Notes: a model not told the origin generated them from the sequence alone. 64,000 nt of DNA from Boswellia sacra (GCA_013180625.2 SNVD02012185.1:1-64000); one strand, 5' to 3'; counted from the stretch's first letter, positions 47,251 to 58,784 are shown. Translations and numbers: made by a program.

Positions 47251-47798
47251 TGGAGATGAGTGACATTGGCATTTTGGCAAAGGCCTTGGCTATTGCCTCT
47301 TGGTGCTTCTGGGAAGATACATTAAATTTGAGATGCTAGTGGTTGCCTGTGTCTTCTTTAACTATCAAAGGATCAGGTCATCTTCCTTAGTACTCTTCTT
47401 TTCTTTCATTTTATCACCTCCCTTAACTATTTCTTTGGTTTCCAACCCCTTATAGAACCTCCTACTTTAATCGCTCCTTAGATTCCTTTACCTCTTATAT
47501 CTTGCTTACTCTCACTCTCAGTCTCACTACTCTCTAACCAGTGTTCATTCTCTCGTGTTTTCTATCATTTTTAGTTCTTCTTACTTCCTTTTCCTCTATT
47601 TCCTTGTCACTTACTTTTTGTGTTTCCTAACCATCAATAAAATCATCCCAGAAGTCATGGATTATCTCCACTTCATCATCCTAGATCCCTTTCATGCTTT
47701 CATCTATGGGATCATCATTGCCTATCCATATAGGTTTTTACTGGGTTTCACCTGTCTTTGTTGACACCACTTCTTAAGCTTTTCTATAGGAACCCTGG
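47251..47798 (-). other. Degraded gypsy sequence between LTR and protease region
   Basis: No clear domain. The plus-strand frame 47555-47764 is T-rich and hydrophobic by composition and is not credible. The stretch is far too short for a full gag. Confidence 0.45.
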
Positions 47799-49241
47799 TG
47801 TGAATGAGGCTTTCTTCCTATTGGAGTGTTTACGACAACGACACTATGTCAAAGCCTCTTTTAAGACTTAAGGGAACACAAAGCCATGGGCACATCCAAA
47901 GAATAGCGTCGTTGCCTAATTTTTTATTGAGAAAATGGATGATGGCAATCTGATCCCTCGCTTGGGGACCTAAATTACCCTCATCTCTTCAGAGATGGGT
48001 TTAGGAAGTTAGGTACGAGCCTTTGGTCCACCAAGATGTAAGTCTGGCCTCCACCAAGGTTTACCAAATAAAAATAGCTTGAATTTGTTATACAGTCCAC
48101 TTAAGTTGTTTGTTTTATGCACATACACACACATTGTTTGTTTTGCCTTGTTAAAGACATGTGGGGTGATTTTTAATCAATAACAATTGTATATTCATAC
48201 ATAGAAGAAGGTGAGGAGAAAAGAATTACATTTTCTTGTAAACATGAAGGATAGGAGGGAGGATTACATCCAATTGTTCTTCAATAATAAAAGTAAAGTA
48301 CTTCAAAACACTTCAAAATATAACATTCATTCATATAAGTCATATATTCAATATAAGCAATCAATTCGACTCGGTAGATAGTGAATTCCTCACTACCATA
48401 TGTAAGTCTACTCAAAGCTTATCAAGCCTCTTCAAGCATACATTTATCATATTCATGCATTCTTAGTGATGGTCCCTCACCATCAAATGTGAGATCACCG
48501 CCACTTCATGGCATCACAAAATCATGATTATTTAATCATATTTCTAATCACAGAAATTAACTCAATCAAAATTGTAAATAAAGCCATAAACTAAATCATG
48601 ACACCTAATTTGATAATTCTATCATGGTAATTCTGCTTTAACATGGCAATTCTAGCCTAATCATATCAATTATATCAAAACATGACAATTCTAACCTAAT
48701 CGGGGCAATCATATTAAACCATGGCATATTCTAGCCTAATTTAATCGATCAAAATAAAACATGACTATTCTAGCCCAATTCATGACAATCATGGCAGTTC
48801 TAGCCTAGTGCTATTTCCTAGCATATTTCAAAGTATTCATAAACTTTTCTAACCACGATTCTAATCATGTGCTCTTAAGCATATTACTAATCATATTCTC
48901 CTAAGCATGATTTTAATACATTTGCAAAGAAATAAACTCCTAACCATCTTTCTAGATAAAAGAGGGATAACGTACTTACCTTGACATGCTTTTTCATCTT
49001 GCAAAACAAACAAGGATTAAAACAATTCACAATAAGCCTAAACATGCTGCTAAGTATAAGCAAACCTAAATATGCTTATTCTAAAAAAAAATAAAAATAA
49101 AAAATAAATAAATAAAAAAGAAAGTAGAGAGAGAGAACTACCCTTAAGATGTAACCTTTCTAGGTTTAGAGCAATATAAAATGTTCGAAAAAAATATTAG
49201 ACTAGAAAGGACTCCTTGGAATTCTCACAAGTGTGTCCTAT

Positions 49242-49279
<38 letters not shown>

Positions 49280-49724
49280 TTTGGATGACCTAGGAAGTGT
49301 GCCAAAGGTATGCTTACATAGGCTTTCTTTGGAGTGCAAAATTGATAAGAAATAAATTTTGGACTTTAATTAACAATACCGATGTGAACAGTGTCGGTAG
49401 TGGTGAGCAATACCATTGATAGTGAATAGTATCACTAGGTGAAAAATGCACTCCGAGTCAACTATGTTCAATTGACCATAATTTTTGGTACAAAACTTTG
49501 ATTCATGATTCATAAAGTTTTGCAAAACGAACAACGATATATGACTCATTGTCTGGTTCCTTGTAGACTAGTTTTTGTGATTTTTTTGAAGTTGATAATT
49601 GGTTTTCTAGTTTTTGGTTCTTCACTTTAGCACACCTTTCTTTTCCTTCAAGGACAATTTGGTCATTTCACCTTCCTCGACACTCATTCATTTCTATCCT
49701 TAAGCTAAAAATCAAGTGTCTACA
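47799..49724 (-). repeat. Tat-like gypsy LTR, antisense (L3)
   Basis: The left end TGTGAATGAGGCTTTC matches 23021 and 54276. The right end gives TGTAGACACTTGATTTTTAG as the LTR start on the minus strand. Shared internal blocks include TTTAGGAAGTTAGGTACG (48000-48017) and many GCATGATTCTAA-type short repeats (48600-48930). A (GA) microsatellite lies at 49243-49275. Confidence 0.7.
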
Positions 49725-50139
49725 CCTAGCCTACCCAACTTCATTACTGTAAATCTTAGTCGCCAATGGTACCACATTGGCCCATTTTCATCTTCCTTGG
49801 TAGGCTCGTGCTTTAATTCATTCTTCTTTTTGCTTGAATCACCTTTACTTCCTTCCCTCTTTGCCTTTCTATATTCTTCCAAATCCTTCAATAATTACTC
49901 TTCATGTCCTGATACTGACACTAAATTTTTATACTCTGTTGAGTCATCCCCTTTCAACCAAATCCTCAGAGTCGTATTTTTACTGCCAAATGTTCCACAT
50001 GAATTGGCCTCTCGTCATGTTATGCTTCAAGTCCTTTCCACATGAATTGGGCCCTAGTCCAAATAGTTAAAAAAAAAAAAGAAACCTAGGAATAGAGTTG
50101 GCACCTCTAGCATTGTAGTTGCACGCCTTTAGTTAGAGG
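49725..50139. other. Unassigned stretch between two LTRs
   Basis: A 109-codon plus-strand frame (49716-50045) starts inside the LTR end, is rich in Ser/Phe and shows no domain. I regard it as chance. A poly-A run lies at 50070-50082. Confidence 0.4.
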
Positions 50140-51430
50140 TAGAGAATGCGCACCTCTAGTAGAAAATGATGCCTATAACATTATAAGCACACACCTCTAA
50201 GGGAGGATTATGCTTGTAATGTTATAAGCATGCTCCCTAGGGTTTGCACCTTAGAAGGGTTTGCGAAACCTAGTGATGCCTCTTCTCAGAGGCGCACGCC
50301 TATAAACTATAGTCCCACATTGAGAAAAGAGCTCATTTCTTGGCCCTTGGAGGGCCTATATAAGGGCACTTGGCCCTAAGTTTGAGAAAAGGGAAGTAGT
50401 CTTAGTGAAAATACTTAGAGAAACAGTGTTCTAGTGAAAATTTAAGTGTTCTAGTGATTTCTACAATCAATTTAAATACTTAGGTAAGGTTTTGATGGCC
50501 TTTTCTAATATTTAAATTTCTATTTATTTTTAGTTAATTGCTATGATTAGCATTGGTATAATTAGGAGATAATTACACCATGATTAGTTTAGCAGTAATT
50601 TAGTCAATTGTGCCATGCTTAGGATCAATGGTAGTTCATTAGCGGATGATTGCCATGTTTCTTTTAGAATTGGTAGTGGCTAATTAGTCGTCTAATTATG
50701 CATGCTTAGTAGTTGATTATGTAGTTAATTAATTATTAATTATGCCACGATAAGTGGTTAACTATATGATAGTTAGTCATCGATTATGCAAGTTAATGAT
50801 TAATGCCATGCTTAATTTAGTGGAAATTTAGTTTATTTCAATTATGGTTGCCAATACCTTTATTTGATAATGAAGGGATGATTTGAGACTCCTGTACTTT
50901 GTCATGATTTAGTTTTATTACTATAATTATTATGCAAAATTGTTGTAATCCTCAATGCCTTCTCCATGTTTGATGAAAATGTAATCAATTATTCTCCCTC
51001 TTTCTATGTATGTAAATAAACTATTGACACCTCATGTGCAATAAAAAGATAAAAGTAGTTGTGTGCATGATAAAACTTAGGATCCAAAGAGGGTAACATT
51101 AATGATCTAGAATTTAGAACCCAGTAAACCCAGAATAAAGGCTGGATAACATTCGAGTAGGTGTAACCCGTGCCTAACTTCTCGAATCTGTCTCTGAAGG
51201 GGTGATGGCTGTTAGGTCCATAAGCATTTGGATTGGCTATCGTCATCCAAAACTTTTCTTGTGACTATTTTCCCAAGTGGCGGCTCTGACTTTTCTTTGG
51301 GTCTTGTCTTCATGACCTGACTCGTATGGCCCTTTAAGCATCTGAAAGAAGCTTATAAGAAACCAAGTGTAGAGGTAGCAAAGTGCTTGGAGCAGGATGG
51401 AATCCCTGCTTGTAGTGTGCCCACTTAAGG
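50140..51430 (+). repeat. Gypsy LTR of the L2 family, sense, 5'-truncated (L4)
   Basis: Along its length it is the inverted counterpart of 27140-28390. Shared features are CCTATATAAGGGCACTTGG (about 50354-50372), CACACCTCTAAG, the TTAACTA/ATTAATT-rich middle, the block with GCTAACTTCTCGAA-like sequence, and the end GACCTGACTCGTATGGCCC. Homology continues to about 51430, over the short stretch that at 27147-27225 appears to be PMD sequence. The 5' end of the LTR is missing. Confidence 0.65.
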
Positions 51431-52160
51431 GCTTAAGCGCATTCTTCTAATGCATGGATTGCATCCTTATGATGCACAAGATACATTCTTCTAGTGCAGA
51501 CAAATGCGTTTCTCTAATGCATGGAGTGCATCCTTATAATACACAAGATGCACTCTTGTAGTGCTAACAAATGTATCTTTCTGATGTATAAAAGGTATCG
51601 TTATGATACATAAGATGCACTATTCTAGTAGAGATAAATGCATTCTTCTAATACATGGAAGGCATCCTTATGATGCACAAGATACACTCTTGTAGTTCAC
51701 ACATATGCATTCTTCTAATGCATATAATGCATCGTTATGATGCATGAAATGCACTCTTCTAGTGCAAGCAAATGCATTCTTCTAATTCATAAATGCATCC
51801 TTATGATACACAAGATGCACTTTTGTAGTGCAAACAAATGCATTTTTCTAATGCATGGAATGCATCCTTATGATACACAAAATGTGCTCTTCTAATGCAT
51901 GGAATGCATCCTTCTAATGCATGGAATGCATCCTTATGATGCACGAAATGCACTCTTCTAGTATAAGCGAATGCACTCTTCTAATGCATGGAATGCATCC
52001 TTGTGATGCATGAAATGCACTCTTCTAAAACAAGGGAATGCATTCTTCTAATGTAGGGAGTGCAGCCTTATGATGCATAAGATGCACTTTTCTAGTGTAC
52101 ACAAATACATTTTTCTAATGCGTGGAATGCATCCTTATAATTCATCAATGAAACACTCCT
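51430..52160 (+). repeat. Minisatellite array 1 (about 65-bp unit with GCAT motifs)
   Basis: The unit has the form GCATTCTTCTAATGCATGGAA, then TGCATCCTTATGATGCACAA, then GATGCACTCTTCTAGTGC. About eleven imperfect copies are present. Many inverted GAATGC/GCATTC and ATGCAT pairs lie within units. No coding sequence. Confidence 0.9.
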
Positions 52161-52489
52161 TAGTGTACCTACTTTTTTGGGTTTCAAACACTCTTTAGCA
52201 CACCTACTTTTTAGGATTTCTAACACTCTTTAGTGTGCCTATTTTAAAGGCTTGTACCTATTATAAGGGCTTAAAATACTCTTAAGTACACATACTTCTA
52301 AAGGTTTATAAGACTCTAGTGCACCTATTCTTAGGGCTTGTGCCTATTCTAAGGGCTCAAAACACTCTTAAGTGCACCTACTTCTTAGGGTTTATAACGC
52401 TCTCCAGTTTGCTTATTCTAAGGGCTTAAAACACGTTTAGGTGCACCTATTTACTAGGGTTTATGCTTGTGCACGTCCATTAGGGAAGA
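52161..52489 (+). repeat. Minisatellite array 2 (about 60-bp unit with AACACTC motif)
   Basis: Imperfect repeats of AACACTCTTNAGTGCACCTA, then CTTCTNAGGGTTTATA or CTTGTGCCTATTCTAAGGGC. About five or six copies. It begins directly after array 1. Confidence 0.8.
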
Positions 52490-52865
52490 TTGTACTACAT
52501 TGTACTTCTCAGTCTCTTCAAATTCTTCATTTGTTGATCACTTATAATATAACCTTCGTTGGTCTCTTCAGACTTTGAATTCATAGGATTTCATGTCCTT
52601 CACTGGGGATTCCTTCATGGAAAATGAGGTCTTTGACTATTCTTATAATTTCTTTCAAAATGTTAAACAATTCTTAACGATTTGAAATCAATTATAAGTC
52701 TACCTCATGCGATGTGTTCTTTCAATAGACTACTTTCTTGTCTTTATGATAATTCTTTTCATGTGTGTCGATCGAAAATTCCATCAACTAAGGTTGCTCA
52801 AATTTCTTTATAAGTAGCTAAACTGTTTACCCTTCCAACTATCTATTGACAATGAATCTTCTTAT
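52490..52865 (+). repeat. Direct repeat partner of 55740-56060
   Basis: Blocks such as CACTGGGGATTCCTTCATGG, GATTTGAAATCAATT, GTGTTCTTTCAATAGACTAC and TGTCGATCGAAAATTCCATC recur in order at 55800-56010 with substitutions. It is non-coding. The pair flanks arrays 3-5 and LTR L5, so the two stretches were probably one region separated by later insertion or duplication. Confidence 0.6.
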
Positions 52866-52869
52866 TCTT

Positions 52870-53060
52870 CAAATCTTTTTTTCAAGGTGACTTTCCTTCT
52901 TCAAGATGGATTTCCTTCTTCAAGGAGATGCCTTCTTCAATGTGGATGCCTTTTTCAAGGGAACTTTCTTCTTCAGGGGAGATACATTCTTTAAGGTAGA
53001 TGCCTTCTTCAAGAGAGATTCCTTCTTCAAGGTGGATGCCTTCTACAAGGCGAGTTCCTA
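52870..53060 (+). repeat. Minisatellite array 3 (about 27-bp unit CCTTCTTCAAG)
   Basis: Repeats of CCTTCTTCAAGGNNGATGC and CCTTCTTCAAGGNGAGATTC, about seven copies. Confidence 0.85.
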
Positions 53061-53227
53061 GACTACGTTGCCCACTTCTAGTGCTGTGTACTTCTTAGAA
53101 ACTATTGAGTCCTTTTTAGACCATATGAGTTCTTTTGAGAAAGTTTGGCTTGTTCTAGGCAATTTGCAATTCTTACGAACTAAGTCTATTCTAGATTGCA
53201 CTTGCATTTTTTAATATTGACTATTTC

Positions 53228-53345
53228 AAGTCTTTCTCCTCAATTGTGGTCCTCAACTATCTTCCTCAATGGTGGTCCTCAACTATCTTCCTCAATGGTG
53301 GTCCTCTTCGACTATCTTCAACTATGGCAGTCCTCATTTTGATAG
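53228..53345 (+). repeat. Minisatellite array 4 (about 28-bp unit GGTGGTCCTCAACTATC)
   Basis: Three or four copies of TTCCTCAATGGTGGTCCTC followed by AACTATC, the last diverged. Confidence 0.85.
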
Positions 53346-53404
53346 TGATCCTCATCTTTACATACTATTGTCTACTCCAGGCTTCTTACACATTGTTTTG
53401 CTTA

Positions 53405-53930
53405 AAAAAAACTTGATCTAGGTGTTTAACAGATCATGCTGCTTGAGCGAAGTCTCATCGAGATTAAGCTACCTGATCCAAGCAATCCACACATCATGCA
53501 AACTTGGGTCTCACCAAGATTGAGCTGCGTAATCTAAGCGGTTTGTATATTATGCTGAATTAGGTAGCCTCATCAGGTGTTTTACAAATCGTGCTATACT
53601 AAGGAGCCTATAATCCAGGTGACTTACACATCGTGCTGCTTTCATTGGTTCTCATTGAGACTAAATTGCCTGATCCAAGCGACTTGTACATCATGTTGCT
53701 TCCATTGGGTCTTATTGAGACTAAACTGCCTGATCCAGGCTACTTGCATATTGTGCTACTTTCATTGTGTCTTATCGAGACTGAACTACCTAATTTGGCA
53801 AGTTGCACATCATGTTGCTTCCATTGGGTGTTATTGAGACTAAATTGTTTGATCCAAGTGATTTGCACATCGTGCTACTTCTATTGGGTCTCATCAAGAC
53901 TTAGTTGCCTGAACTAGGCTGATCACATCG
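53405..53930 (+). repeat. Minisatellite array 5 (about 66-bp unit)
   Basis: The unit has the form CCTGATCCAAGCGACTTGTA, CATCATGTTGCTTCCATTGG, GTCTTATTGAGACTAAACTG. About seven or eight copies. Two overlapping frames of 86 and 94 codons span it only because the unit length is close to a multiple of three in places, and I do not treat them as genes. Confidence 0.85.
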
Positions 53931-54275
53931 TGCTGTTGCTACTGCTATTCCTATAGGTATTAAGCCTTTTTCCTTTATAGTTGCCCCCAATATTTCATAC
54001 TACATTGTGATTCTACAAAAGTTGATGACTTTTGGACTGTATACCATTTTGGATTTATGCTTCGCGTAAGACAAAGATTTATGTTTCATTTATGCATGCT
54101 TCTATGCCTATATGCTTATGTTGAATGCTACTTGGGCTAGGTGATTATCGAGGGTCATCAATATAAGGTGGACTAGCTCCATAACTAAGTTGTTGAAGAG
54201 GAGGCCTCATATTCATAAAAAAACTCGCAAATTGGCTAAAAGAAGACTAATGAACACTAGACAGATGATAAGTAA
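53931..54275. other. Unassigned stretch before LTR L5
   Basis: No repeat array. A short minus-strand frame (54170-54228, with NMRPPLQQLSYGASPPYIDD) could be a retroelement gag tail but is too short to assign. Confidence 0.35.
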
Positions 54276-55735
54276 TGTGAACGGGACTTTCATCCTACCA
54301 GAGCGTTTGCAACCATGACACTATATCAAAGCCTCTTTCGAGACCTAAGGGAACATAAACGAGCCATGGGCACATCTGGAGAAATAGAGTCACCACCCAA
54401 TTATTCAATTGGGAATCAAGGGGGGCAATCCAACCCCTTGCTTCAAGACCTAAACTACCCTCATCCTTTAGAGATAGATTCAGGAAGTTAGGAACTAGCC
54501 ATTCGCCTCGCTCGGATCAAAATTTGGCCTCCACTAGGGTATACCAAATAAAAATATCTTAGGTTATTATACAATCTGCCTAAGTGATTCGTTTTGCGTG
54601 CACATTTCCAATTTTATCTTCTTTAAACAATTAAGGTGATTTTCAATCATGACAGTTGTATATCATACAAAGAAAGAGGAAGGAGAATAGAATTACATTT
54701 TCTTTCAAACATAGGGGATAGGAGGTAGTATTATAAAAATTGTTATTCAACAATAAATAAATTCTACTTCTAACACTTCCTATATCTCATTCATACATCA
54801 TATAATTCATTGCATATTCATGCATGTTATAAATACAACATAAACATTCAAGTCGAGATTCAATAGATAATGAATTCCCTACGACCATATGTGAGTCTAT
54901 TCAATGTCTATCAGATCTCTTTCATGGCACCATTCAAGTCATAACATATTCATGTTTTATTCATACATTCATAAATCAATTAATTAAAATTCAAACAAAA
55001 CCATAATCTAGAATCATGGCACTTCTACCTAGGTTTGATATTTCTTATTATCATGATTCTACCTAAGCATGGCAATTCTAGCCTATTCACAATAATCATA
55101 GTGGATCATGGCATTTCTAGCCTAAACGTGGCATTTCTAGTCTAATTCAATCAATCAATATCAATCATGGCTATTATAGCCCAATTCAAACATTCAAGGG
55201 TAAACATGGTAATTGTTACCTATTCTATACTATTTCCTAATGTACTTTAAAGCAATTATAAGCCTTCATAGCATGATTTTAATCATGTGCTCTTAAGCGT
55301 GATTCTAAACATGTGCTCCTAAGCATAATTCTAAGCATTCATAAAGAAAACAAACTCTTAATAATGTTTCTAGATAAAGGAGGGAAAGGTGACTTACCTT
55401 GACACGTATTTCCACCTTGCAAAACAAATGAGGGTTAGAATAATTCGTAATAACCCTAAATATGCTTTCAAGCATCAAATTAAAACATAAACATGCTTAT
55501 TCTAAGCATAAATAAACCTAAACATGCTTATTCTATAGCAATAAAGAGGAGGGAGAAGAGAGGAGTGCTCCGAAGATGTACCCTTTTCGGGTTTAAAGCA
55601 ATAAAATGCCTAAAAAAATATTGAACTAGAAATTCTCAAGTGTGTCTTTAAGAGGGAGGAGAAAAGATTTTGATATGTGCTAAAAGTAAGGAGGAGGGGG
55701 GTTTATATAGTTGAGGATTAAAATTCTCGATTCAC
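54276..55735 (-). repeat. Tat-like gypsy LTR, antisense (L5)
   Basis: The left end TGTGAACGGGACTTTCATCC matches 23021 and 47799. Further shared blocks are AACCATGACACTATATCAAAG-like sequence, TTCAGGAAGTTAGGAAC (54479-54495) and the GCATGATTCTAA-type middle. A minus-strand TATA-like CTATATAAACC lies at about 55698. The right end is not clear and is set where homology to 52.5 kb sequence begins. Confidence 0.6.
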
Positions 55736-55739
55736 TATG

Positions 55740-56060
55740 CTTGAGTATTCTTTATTCTTGATCTCTTCGGATTTTTCATTTGCAGGACCCTTCATTGGGG
55801 AAGTTCATGTCATAGTATTGATTCTCAGATTCACTGGGGATCTTTCCATTATCCTTATAAATTCCTGCAAAACATCAAATATCTCTTGATGATTTCAAAT
55901 CAATTCAAATTTTTTTACCCTGTTTAATGTGTTCTTTAGCAAACTACTTTCTAGTCTCTAGAGGAATTCTTCCATATGGATTGGTCGAAAGGCTCTATTG
56001 ACTAATGTTACTCTGCTTTCCTTGTGAGTTGCTAAGCTATTGCCATGGCCAGTGCTTGTC
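55740..56060 (+). repeat. Direct repeat partner of 52490-52865
   Basis: Non-coding and collinear with 52490-52865 (CACTGGGGATC, GATTTCAAATCAATTCAAAT, GTGTTCTTTAGCAAACTAC, GGTCGAAAGGCTC). Confidence 0.6.
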
Positions 56061-56099
56061 TCCGGTTCATTCGAAAATTCTTTTAGTGTCTTAAGGTCG

Positions 56100-56400
56100 A
56101 CGTAGAGTTTCTCTTCTCTTATGCTTTTCCTCTTCTTTCTTTCTTTCGTTTCTCTTTCTCTCTCTTTTTTTCTCTCTCGTCTCTCTGTTCTTTTCTTTTC
56201 TCTTTTCTTTCTTTCCTATTCTTTCTATGCCTCTTCCTCTTTTGTGCCTCATTAAAGAGATAGTCGATCGACTATGGGAGGATCGTCGATCGATGGTTTG
56301 ACTTTTAGTGGTGGTCAGTCAACAATTGCCCGACAGTTTAACCATAGGTCACCGGCTAGTCGACAGCCGGCTGGTAATAGAGGGTCTATATAAGGGCCCA
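56100..56400 (+). promoter_or_regulatory. Predicted promoter region of PMD gene 2
   Basis: A CT-rich tract (56105-56225) is followed by a perfect 16-bp palindrome ATAGTCGATCGACTAT (56260-56275), a near-palindrome CCGGCTAGTCGACAGCCGG (56352-56370) and the TATA-like CTATATAAGGGCCC (56387-56400). The PMD reading frame starts about 100 bases downstream. Promoter function is inferred; the same TATA context (CTATATAAGGGC) occurs in the LTRs at 28.2 and 50.4 kb. Confidence 0.45.
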
Positions 56401-56499
56401 TCACCTTCCTCCGCTTCATTCATGCGCCATTTCTTCATTTTTCATCAAATTTGCCTCTGGTTTTCTTCTACGTGTTCGTCTTGACTTCCTCCTTCTAAT

Positions 56500-57132
56500 G
56501 GCGGCTCATCCAGTCCATCTTGACTTGAATGAGAGAGATCTGATCTTAAGGTCGACCTTGAGGGGTCTTTCGAAAGACTAAGAGGTGCCTGTTGTCTATG
56601 ACCTAGATTCCAACACGATTAGCTAGGTATGCATTCTTCCTTATTCTTTATCTTCCATTTTCTAGGAATTTTCTAGGCATGAATTCATGTAAAGACATCA
56701 ATTTCTTGCCTTAAGACTTTCATGAGAATAAAAGATGTGGGTCATTTTTTGGAGCCCACATTTGGTTCTTAGAGATAGAGAATGAGGCTGTTAGAAATAG
56801 GATGACTGCTATTGGCTTCTATAAGTTTATTACTTGTCTTCCACATGGTTTTTAGCACATCAATTGTCAAGCACTGGCTCCTCTATGCGAGAGGTCGATG
56901 GACACAACCCACACTTTCATCTTCTGATTGGTGAGATGACTATCACGCTATTCGACATTATCGCTCCGATTGGCCTTCCATGTGGTAGAGAGGTTATACC
57001 CATCGATGCTTATATTATGGACTTGAGGGATCAACAAATTTGGTTCATCAGCTTCTTAGGTGTGAAACGAAGATCAAGAACAACATCGTGAATTGGTATG
57101 CCGTATTGTACGAATATTGAAGAAGGAGATTA
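56500..57132 (+). pseudogene. PMD gene 2, 5' part, truncated by copia element B
   Basis: ATG 56500 opens a short frame (MAAHPVHLDLNERDLILRST) with an in-frame TAA near 56578, ending at a donor-like TAG|GTATGC (56625-56630). The second part, from about 56713, reads FGAHIWFLEIENEAVRNRMT and AIGFYKFITCLPHGF. It then shifts frame and gives PMD core similarity in 56834-57091: HFHLLIGEMTITLFDIIAPI then GLPCGREVIPIDAY. That core matches the pattern in PMD gene 1 (HLFIGDMMITPIAM). The gene stops at the copia LTR at 57133. Confidence 0.6.
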
Positions 57133-58782
57133 TGTTAGCCCTAAGGCTATATGATAATTTTGATGATAACAATACACATTGATTCATTGAGATTTACTAA
57201 TATATTTATTTATGTGCAAGAATAAGATTATTGAAATAATTATAAAATCAAGAAGGGGTTTATTAAAATGAAGTGTTGAAGCTTAGGAGAAGACTACATG
57301 TTAAAGGCATCAAAGTTTAAGTACAAGGTTTGATTCAAGGAATGTGATATATGAGCAATGTTCTATCAATTGGTCATATATTTCTCTACAAATGTCCAAA
57401 TAATGTGATTCTTGAGCCTTTGGAAAACTTACTCAATTTATAACATTTCATATGTTTTAAAGAAATTCAAATTTTAAGTGCAAGATCGTCCAAATCATCA
57501 TGCAAGTTGAAAGACAAATGGAAGCAGCTGACATGAGCACCGAATACTCTTTTGGACATATCTTGAGCTAGAAAAATCAAAATGACTTGATTCTTGTGGC
57601 ATTAGAAAGATGACTTAATGGGACACATTTCATATGTTTTGAAGAAATTCAAATTTCAAATGGAAGACCGACATAATTGACATGCAATTCGGTGGACTGA
57701 CACAGAGAAGAAAAATCAACTCACATAAGCACCGAATGGTGTTTTGGCCATATCTTAAGATAGAGATATCCAATTGCTTTGATTCTTAATGTTTTGGAAA
57801 GCTTATTCAAATATGAAGATCTTTTATGTTTTGAAGAAATTCAAATTTCAAATGGAAGGCTGACAGAATTATCATTCAAGTCAATGGACAGACACATGGA
57901 AGAAAAATCAAGTCACTTGAGCACCGAATGGTGTTTTGGCCATATCTTGAGCTACAGATATCCAAATGACTTGGTTCTTGATGCGTTGGAAAGCTTATTC
58001 AAATGTGCAGATCTTTTATGTTTTACAGATTTTCAAATTTCAAACAGAACATTGACAAAAATGGCAGACAAGATTACGGTTTTTATGGTGGGCAGAAAAT
58101 TTGGAGATGGTGTCTTCACTTGATTAAGTTCATCTCATTTGCCTATAAAAGGAGCCATTCTCCCATGCATTCAACAAGTGCAAGAGAAGCATTTTATCAA
58201 GCAAAAAAGCCAAGAGAAATATCAAGTTTATAGAGCTTTTATATTCTTTATCTACTCTTTGAAGAGAGTTGTACTTTTGTTGTAAAAACTTTTCTTTGTT
58301 CTTATATTGTGTGAGAGTGAGATCTTCTTGTAAAGGATAAAAGATATCCTTGAGAGAACTCTTTCCTTGGTGAGGTTGTTCATCAAGAAGAACTCTTGGT
58401 GTGGTGTTATCAAGAGTTGAAGGAAAAAAGTCTTGGTGAAGTTGTTCATCAAGCAAGTTGTAAAGATTTCTACAACTTAGTGGAAAGCCTAGCTTGTGGA
58501 GCTAGGAGCCCGTGGACGTAGGCAAGGTTTGCCGAACCACGTAAATTGAGTTTGCACTCTCTCTATCCCTATACTCTTTACATTTACTTGCACTTGAGAT
58601 TGTTTATTATTGCTATTCTCTTGATTGCATCTTAGATAACTTCTATTTTCATCTTCTTCACTTCTATTCTCAAAGAAAAAGTGAAATAATTTTTATCTTT
58701 CAAGAAAAGTTTTATAAATTCCGTTTTGATAAATAAAAACCCAATTCACCCCCCCTCTTGGGTTGCCATACCTGGGTCAACA
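57133..58782 (+). repeat. 5' LTR of copia element B
   Basis: Starts TGTTAGCCCTAAGGC and ends GGGTCAACA. It contains three to four tandem subrepeats of about 190 bases (57430-58050) marked by GAGCACCGAATGGTGTTTTGG and ATGTTTTGAAGAAATTCAAA. Frames of 76-114 codons here arise from the subrepeats and are not genes. Confidence 0.92.
57430..58050 (+). repeat. Tandem 190-bp subrepeats within the copia B LTR
   Basis: Copies begin near 57440, 57620, 57805 and 57995 (last partial), each with a variant of TTTGGCCATATCTTGAGCTA and CATATGTTTTGAAGAAATTC. Copies two and three are the most alike. Confidence 0.85.
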
Positions 58783-58784
58783 AG

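Noticed and set aside
49716..50045. 109-codon plus-strand frame
   Set aside because: Starts within an LTR end, has Ser/Phe/Leu-biased composition, no domain and a second overlapping frame of similar length.
53577..53917. Overlapping 86- and 94-codon frames with repeated CCFHW/LIETK motifs
   Set aside because: They are translations of minisatellite array 5 in two frames and carry no evidence of coding.
57779..58233. 76- and 114-codon frames
   Set aside because: They lie in the tandem subrepeats of the copia B LTR.
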